A DNA stretch of 64,000 nt from Bradyrhizobium erythrophlei (GTDB lineage Bacteria > Pseudomonadota > Alphaproteobacteria > Rhizobiales > Xanthobacteraceae). The stretch covers positions 7,721,001-7,785,000 of the forward strand of contig NZ_LT670818.1 of NCBI RefSeq assembly GCF_900129505.1, in the 5' to 3' direction. The position numbers and the translations under genes are program-made. Positions 60,801 to 64,000 of the stretch are shown in pieces. A model generated the notes under the pieces. That model did not search any database. It saw only the letters and a program-made list of their open reading frames with translations, and was not told the origin of the DNA. Each line of letters opens with the position of its first letter. Position 1 is the first letter of the stretch.

Positions 60801-61599
60801 GATCTCAACGACGCCGCGACTTCTCGCATCCAAGCTAGGCATACAGACAAGGAGCTACCCAAGTGCCAGGAATCAACGACAAGGATTCAACTTCGACCGA
60901 GACTTCTTCCTCGTCTACCCCGACCCAACCTTCGTTGGACATTCAGCGTTTGGTGGAGATGATGGAGCACTATGCTACGAGCAGCTCTACCGATTCTTCT
61001 CCCAGTCGAAGGCAGGCCAACGAGTACTCCTACGTCAATCCGGCCTACCAATCCCCGACACCACCAGCTCCCAGATCGTTGCGTCCAACTGGCTGGTACA
61101 GAGGAACGAGCAGACAGGACGCTTCCAGGCCCACCAGCCCAACTCGTTCATTGTCCGACCGCTCCGACACTCAGGGGGCAGCGGATTTCGACTTACCAGC
61201 GATCCGACCGATTTCATCGCAGGTCAAGAATACGTTCAAAGACTTTTCCCGAAGACACGCGAGTACCGCCTCATCTACGTCAAAGGCCAGCTTGCAGTCA
61301 CGCTTCGGAAGAAAGTCCGGGAAGGTACGAGAGCAGACCAGCCCTGGAATCACGCCGTAGGCGCAACGTTTCAGACCGTCAACGATCTGCCCAGCTGCAA
61401 GCTAACTGGCACCGACATTTTCACCAGGTTATCTACACAACCTATCATCCAACATGCCCATCTCGTCGCCGTGGACGTCCTCTACGCACGGGGCAAGTAC
61501 GTCATCTGTGAGTTCAATTCCTGCCCCGGACTTTCCATCGAGTCCAATCTTATGAGGATTGTCAATGTTCTTTCTCCCCAAGTCGTTCACCAACCCTGA
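60772..61599 (+). CDS. ATP-grasp ligase
   Basis: 275 residues, starting at TTG 60772 with AAGGAG seven bases upstream. ATP-grasp hallmarks are visible: FIVRPLRHSGGSGFRL (glycine-rich ATP loop, about 125-138), EYRLIYVKGQ (163), LRKKV and the acidic metal site VAVDVLYARGKYVICEFNSC PG (about 230-250, D...ExN). Members activate carboxylates as acyl phosphates and join them to amines. It sits between two amidoligases, with overlaps at both ends. Confidence 0.85.
   Translation: MPRWIIRPRKISTTPRLLASKLGIQTRSYPSARNQRQGFNFDRDFFLVYPDPTFVGHSAFGGDDGALCYEQLYRFFSQSKAGQRVLLRQSGLPIPDTTSSQIVASNWLVQRNEQTGRFQAHQPNSFIVRPLRHSGGSGFRLTSDPTDFIAGQEYVQRLFPKTREYRLIYVKGQLAVTLRKKVREGTRADQPWNHAVGATFQTVNDLPSCKLTGTDIFTRLSTQPIIQHAHLVAVDVLYARGKYVICEFNSCPGLSIESNLMRIVNVLSPQVVHQP
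61438..61448 (+). repeat. AACCTATCAT element, copy 8 (intragenic)
   Basis: CAACCTATCAT inside the ATP-grasp gene, about 120 bases before the start of the large amidoligase, followed by CCAACAT as in other copies. Confidence 0.6.
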
Positions 61600-63592
61600 T
61601 CTTCAATCGCTGACTCTTGAGCAGTACTTCAATCCTACGATCAATAAGTTCTTCGTCACTGGACGAAAGAATCTGACCGGACCTGAACTCCTCCACTTCT
61701 ACAAGTCGTTGTACACGGGAGACAACATTGTCTCCAACATCCCGTTCTTCTTCCCGCCCGAGTACGGCGTACCGGAAGAGGACGTCCGCTACTTCATCTC
61801 CAAGATCGACGAGGCAGACCTCTGGCAGCTCGCTTTCCTCGCGATCTCTCACCCGTCATCCGGCAACCGGCTCACGTGGATCAAGAACCCGATCTACATG
61901 ATTGACTACTCGCAGTCAGCTCGTCGGGTCGACTGCCACTTCAATCGCAGCCAGTGGAACATGCAGTACTCGTTCCGTGGCGACAACTTCAAAGAAGAGA
62001 TGACGACAGTCCTACGAGAGCTGGGCAACAACTTCAACAATCTCCTCGTCCAATACCCCGACTACCAGATCAACATGGACACGTACTTCCATGGCAATGC
62101 TGTCCTCGTCTACATGGCCAAGTTTGCTAAGAACAGTACCTGCTACAAGCCGTCAGCATACACACCCGAAACACTCGCTCTGGAGATGACCAACAACCCG
62201 ACGATGACTCTTCGGGTCACTCGAAGTGACTGGCAAGCCTGCACCATCGCCATCTCGAATCCGGTCACGAAGACGAACAAAGCTGCCCTCTGGACCACGC
62301 TGTCCTATTCGGCTGACGTCCTAGAACTACTCCCCTGGCCATTGATCGTCAAAGGCGAGCAGAAACCGATCTGCTACGGCGTCGAGCTGGAAGTATCAAC
62401 CCAGTACACGACGAAGCAACTCGTCGAGGCATCGGATGAACCCTTCTTCGCTGGCAAGCAGGATTCGTCAATCTCCGGTACGATGAGGAACAAGGTCGAA
62501 CTCGTCACGGCTCCAATGTCTTTGAAATCGCACAAGAAGGAGTGGTCACATCTCTTCTCAAACCTCGACTACGATCTCTTCGATACGACGGTCGACACGA
62601 ACAACGGGATGCACGTCCACATCGGACGTGAACACTTCAACGACAACCATCTCCGTACGTTCGCCTGGTTCTTCGGCAATCCCTGCAATCTGGAGTTCAT
62701 CGTCGCTCTGTCCGAGAGGAAGGCAAACCAGATGCACCAGTATGCAGCAATGCCAAGCTGGCCTGAGCAAGCAACGAAGACGAGCAGCCTGAAGTCAGTC
62801 GTCGAATACTTCGACATGCTCCGAGGCGCAGTCAATCTGCACAAGTCGAAGCCGACCGTCGAAGTCCGCATCTTCAAAGGGATAGCATCATACGCCACCA
62901 TCCTGAAGAATCTTGAAGTCGTCGACGCCATCTTCCACTTCACCCAGCAGTCTTCCCAGACGGCCTCCGGCCTGCGTGAGTTCCTGAACTTCCTTCGCAA
63001 GACACCGAGGAACAAGTACCCAGTCCTCAAAGAGTTCATCGCCACGCTGGACACGAAGAAGATGCTGTCAGCAGCGCAGCTGAACGACCTCGTCTTCAAC
63101 GTGAAAGATCCCCGGCAGATCCTGTCCATCATCGAGAAGAAGCACTTCCCGATCACGAGCCACCATGTCTCCATCCTGAACGCGAAGCAAGGAGTACGTA
63201 CCTTCATCTTTAATAAGGACACCGGAACGATTGAGATCGTCCGAACGAAGCACGGCAGGATGAGCCACCTGGACCGTGTCCTGGAAAAGAAGTACACGCG
63301 AAGCATTCAGCCACGAGCACCAGTAACAGACACTCCAGAGCCAGCGCCGAACTGGTACGAGCCAACCGCCCAGGCTGCAGCTCCCCGCTCAGTCGGCTTG
63401 TCGACCGCCTCACTTCGCCGCGCCCAGGCTGCTCTCCGATCAGCCAACGTCGCACCCCCGTATCATATCATGGACGACATGGTCTCACGTTCTGCCGAAT
63501 ACCAGGCGGACCTAGGCGCAATCCTCGACCAAGCACTCCAACCGCCAATCCAATGGTCTTCCATCTCCGACTCCAACGACGTTAACTTCTAA
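61565..63592 (+). CDS. Amidoligase-family protein, long form
   Basis: 675 residues. About 265 N-terminal residues have no recognisable domain (TLEQYFNPTINKFFVTGRKN ... FKEEMTTVLRELGNNFNNLL). Then comes the amidoligase core: CYGVELEVSTQY (about 271), KVELVTAPMSL, GMHVHIGREHF (348) and VEVRIFKG (430). The C-terminal 90 residues are Pro/Ala-rich. All expected motifs are intact, unlike the short paralogue. ATG 61565 with GAGG nine bases upstream. Confidence 0.85.
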   Translation: MFFLPKSFTNPDLQSLTLEQYFNPTINKFFVTGRKNLTGPELLHFYKSLYTGDNIVSNIPFFFPPEYGVPEEDVRYFISKIDEADLWQLAFLAISHPSSGNRLTWIKNPIYMIDYSQSARRVDCHFNRSQWNMQYSFRGDNFKEEMTTVLRELGNNFNNLLVQYPDYQINMDTYFHGNAVLVYMAKFAKNSTCYKPSAYTPETLALEMTNNPTMTLRVTRSDWQACTIAISNPVTKTNKAALWTTLSYSADVLELLPWPLIVKGEQKPICYGVELEVSTQYTTKQLVEASDEPFFAGKQDSSISGTMRNKVELVTAPMSLKSHKKEWSHLFSNLDYDLFDTTVDTNNGMHVHIGREHFNDNHLRTFAWFFGNPCNLEFIVALSERKANQMHQYAAMPSWPEQATKTSSLKSVVEYFDMLRGAVNLHKSKPTVEVRIFKGIASYATILKNLEVVDAIFHFTQQSSQTASGLREFLNFLRKTPRNKYPVLKEFIATLDTKKMLSAAQLNDLVFNVKDPRQILSIIEKKHFPITSHHVSILNAKQGVRTFIFNKDTGTIEIVRTKHGRMSHLDRVLEKKYTRSIQPRAPVTDTPEPAPNWYEPTAQAAAPRSVGLSTASLRRAQAALRSANVAPPYHIMDDMVSRSAEYQADLGAILDQALQPPIQWSSISDSNDVNF

Positions 63593-63606
63593 GGAATCTG
63601 CAGAAC

Positions 63607-64000
63607 ATGTGCGTCATCATTCATCGTTTGCCGAACATTATCATCCCCTCAGACAAGATCGAGTCCGCCTGTATCGTTAACGCTGACGGCTTCGGGCTGG
63701 CCGTTGCCGACCGGGGCAAGATCGAACTGATCAAGGAACTGAACCCGAAAGGTAATGATCCAGAGCGAGTACTCAAACTCCTCGAAGAGACGAAGGATCT
63801 GCCCATCCTTCTTCACCTCCGATACAAGACAGTCGGTGCAGTGAACGAAGCGAACTGCCACCCCTTCGTTGTGACGACAGACGCAGACGACGGCATCGAC
63901 ATCGTCATGTGTCACAACGGCACGATGAACCAGTTCAATATCACTGGCAACGACTTCTCCGACAGCTACATGTTTAACGAGATGCTGCTGAAGCCGCTGC
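63607..64000 (+). CDS. Class II glutamine amidotransferase domain (runs off the window)
   Basis: 131 residues visible. The Ntn-type catalytic Cys is at position 2 (MCVIIHRLP). Further motifs are HLRYKTVGAVNEANCHPF (R..T.G....N.HP), MCHNGTMNQF (HNG) and FSDSYMFNEMLL (SDS/T). The enzyme releases ammonia from glutamine for its ligase partners. It follows the large amidoligase after 14 bases. Any C-terminal synthetase domain is outside the window. Confidence 0.88.
   Translation, partial: MCVIIHRLPNIIIPSDKIESACIVNADGFGLAVADRGKIELIKELNPKGNDPERVLKLLEETKDLPILLHLRYKTVGAVNEANCHPFVVTTDADDGIDIVMCHNGTMNQFNITGNDFSDSYMFNEMLLKPL

Noticed and set aside
27431..64000. Integrase, repressor, DNA or RNA polymerase and endolysin genes
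   Set aside because: I searched for their motifs in the phage part and found none. They may lie beyond the right edge.
1..64000. CRISPR arrays
   Set aside because: No regularly spaced direct repeats with unique spacers are present. The repeats seen are dispersed or palindromic.

Overview
The window has two parts. Bases 1 to about 27,430 are the GC-rich chromosome of an alphaproteobacterium, most likely Bradyrhizobium or a close relative in the Nitrobacteraceae. This rests on the gene set (clpS/clpA, MipZ, PHB phasin, DUF1489, a D,D-carboxypeptidase with a SPOR domain, Bradyrhizobium-like dispersed repeats) and on codon usage. Bases about 27,430 to 64,000 are a prophage of podovirus type with visibly lower GC. 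Its right end lies outside the window.

Host part, in order: clpA (partial) and clpS; a TadG-like von Willebrand protein; a phasin gene with palindromic operators; the carboxypeptidase; a membrane DnaJ-like protein, a DUF302 protein, a broken TDT-type transporter and a VWA protein; an alpha/beta hydrolase; mipZ; panC; an accessory island (REP-associated tyrosine transposase with REP repeats, a truncated polymorphic-toxin tip with an adjacent immunity-like gene, and IS-like repeats); then ordinary chromosomal genes (DUF1489, YidB-like, glutathione S-transferase, DUF599, PhyH-like dioxygenase, TonB-like, aldo/keto reductase, XRE regulator, mgtE, two tandem polysaccharide deacetylases).

The left prophage junction is a truncated tRNA-Leu(GAG): the anticodon loop through the 3' CCA is kept (27,371 to about 27,426) and the 5' half is replaced by phage DNA. 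A bidirectional terminator follows. From 52.4 kb down to 27.7 kb all main phage genes lie on the minus strand as one late block, with most neighbours touching or overlapping by 1-4 bases. In transcription order these are a probable small terminase, small proteins, a GDSL-esterase tail spike, small membrane proteins, the large terminase, portal, scaffold, capsid, a decoration-like protein, three fibre or receptor-binding proteins, two holin-like proteins, tail tube/nozzle proteins and three internal virion proteins (one of 1664 residues). Many starts are TTG or GTG overlapping or abutting the previous stop.

Between 52.4 and 53.6 kb is a non-coding control region with CTATACT iterons, CCTTAGG-type sites and a CGCTC-rich segment. 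Rightward from 53.6 kb, plus-strand early-type genes begin: about twenty small, mostly unknown proteins. They are interspersed with a repeated element (consensus AACCTATCAT), rho-independent terminators and two stretches that look like highly structured non-coding RNAs.

The most notable content is at the right edge (60.0 to 64.0 kb). It is a contiguous cassette of two amidoligase-family (COOH-NH2 ligase) proteins of different size, an ATP-grasp ligase and a class II glutamine amidotransferase domain. Together they could release ammonia from glutamine and build amide or peptide bonds on an unknown substrate. No integrase, repressor, RNA polymerase or DNA polymerase is visible here; they would have to lie beyond 64 kb.
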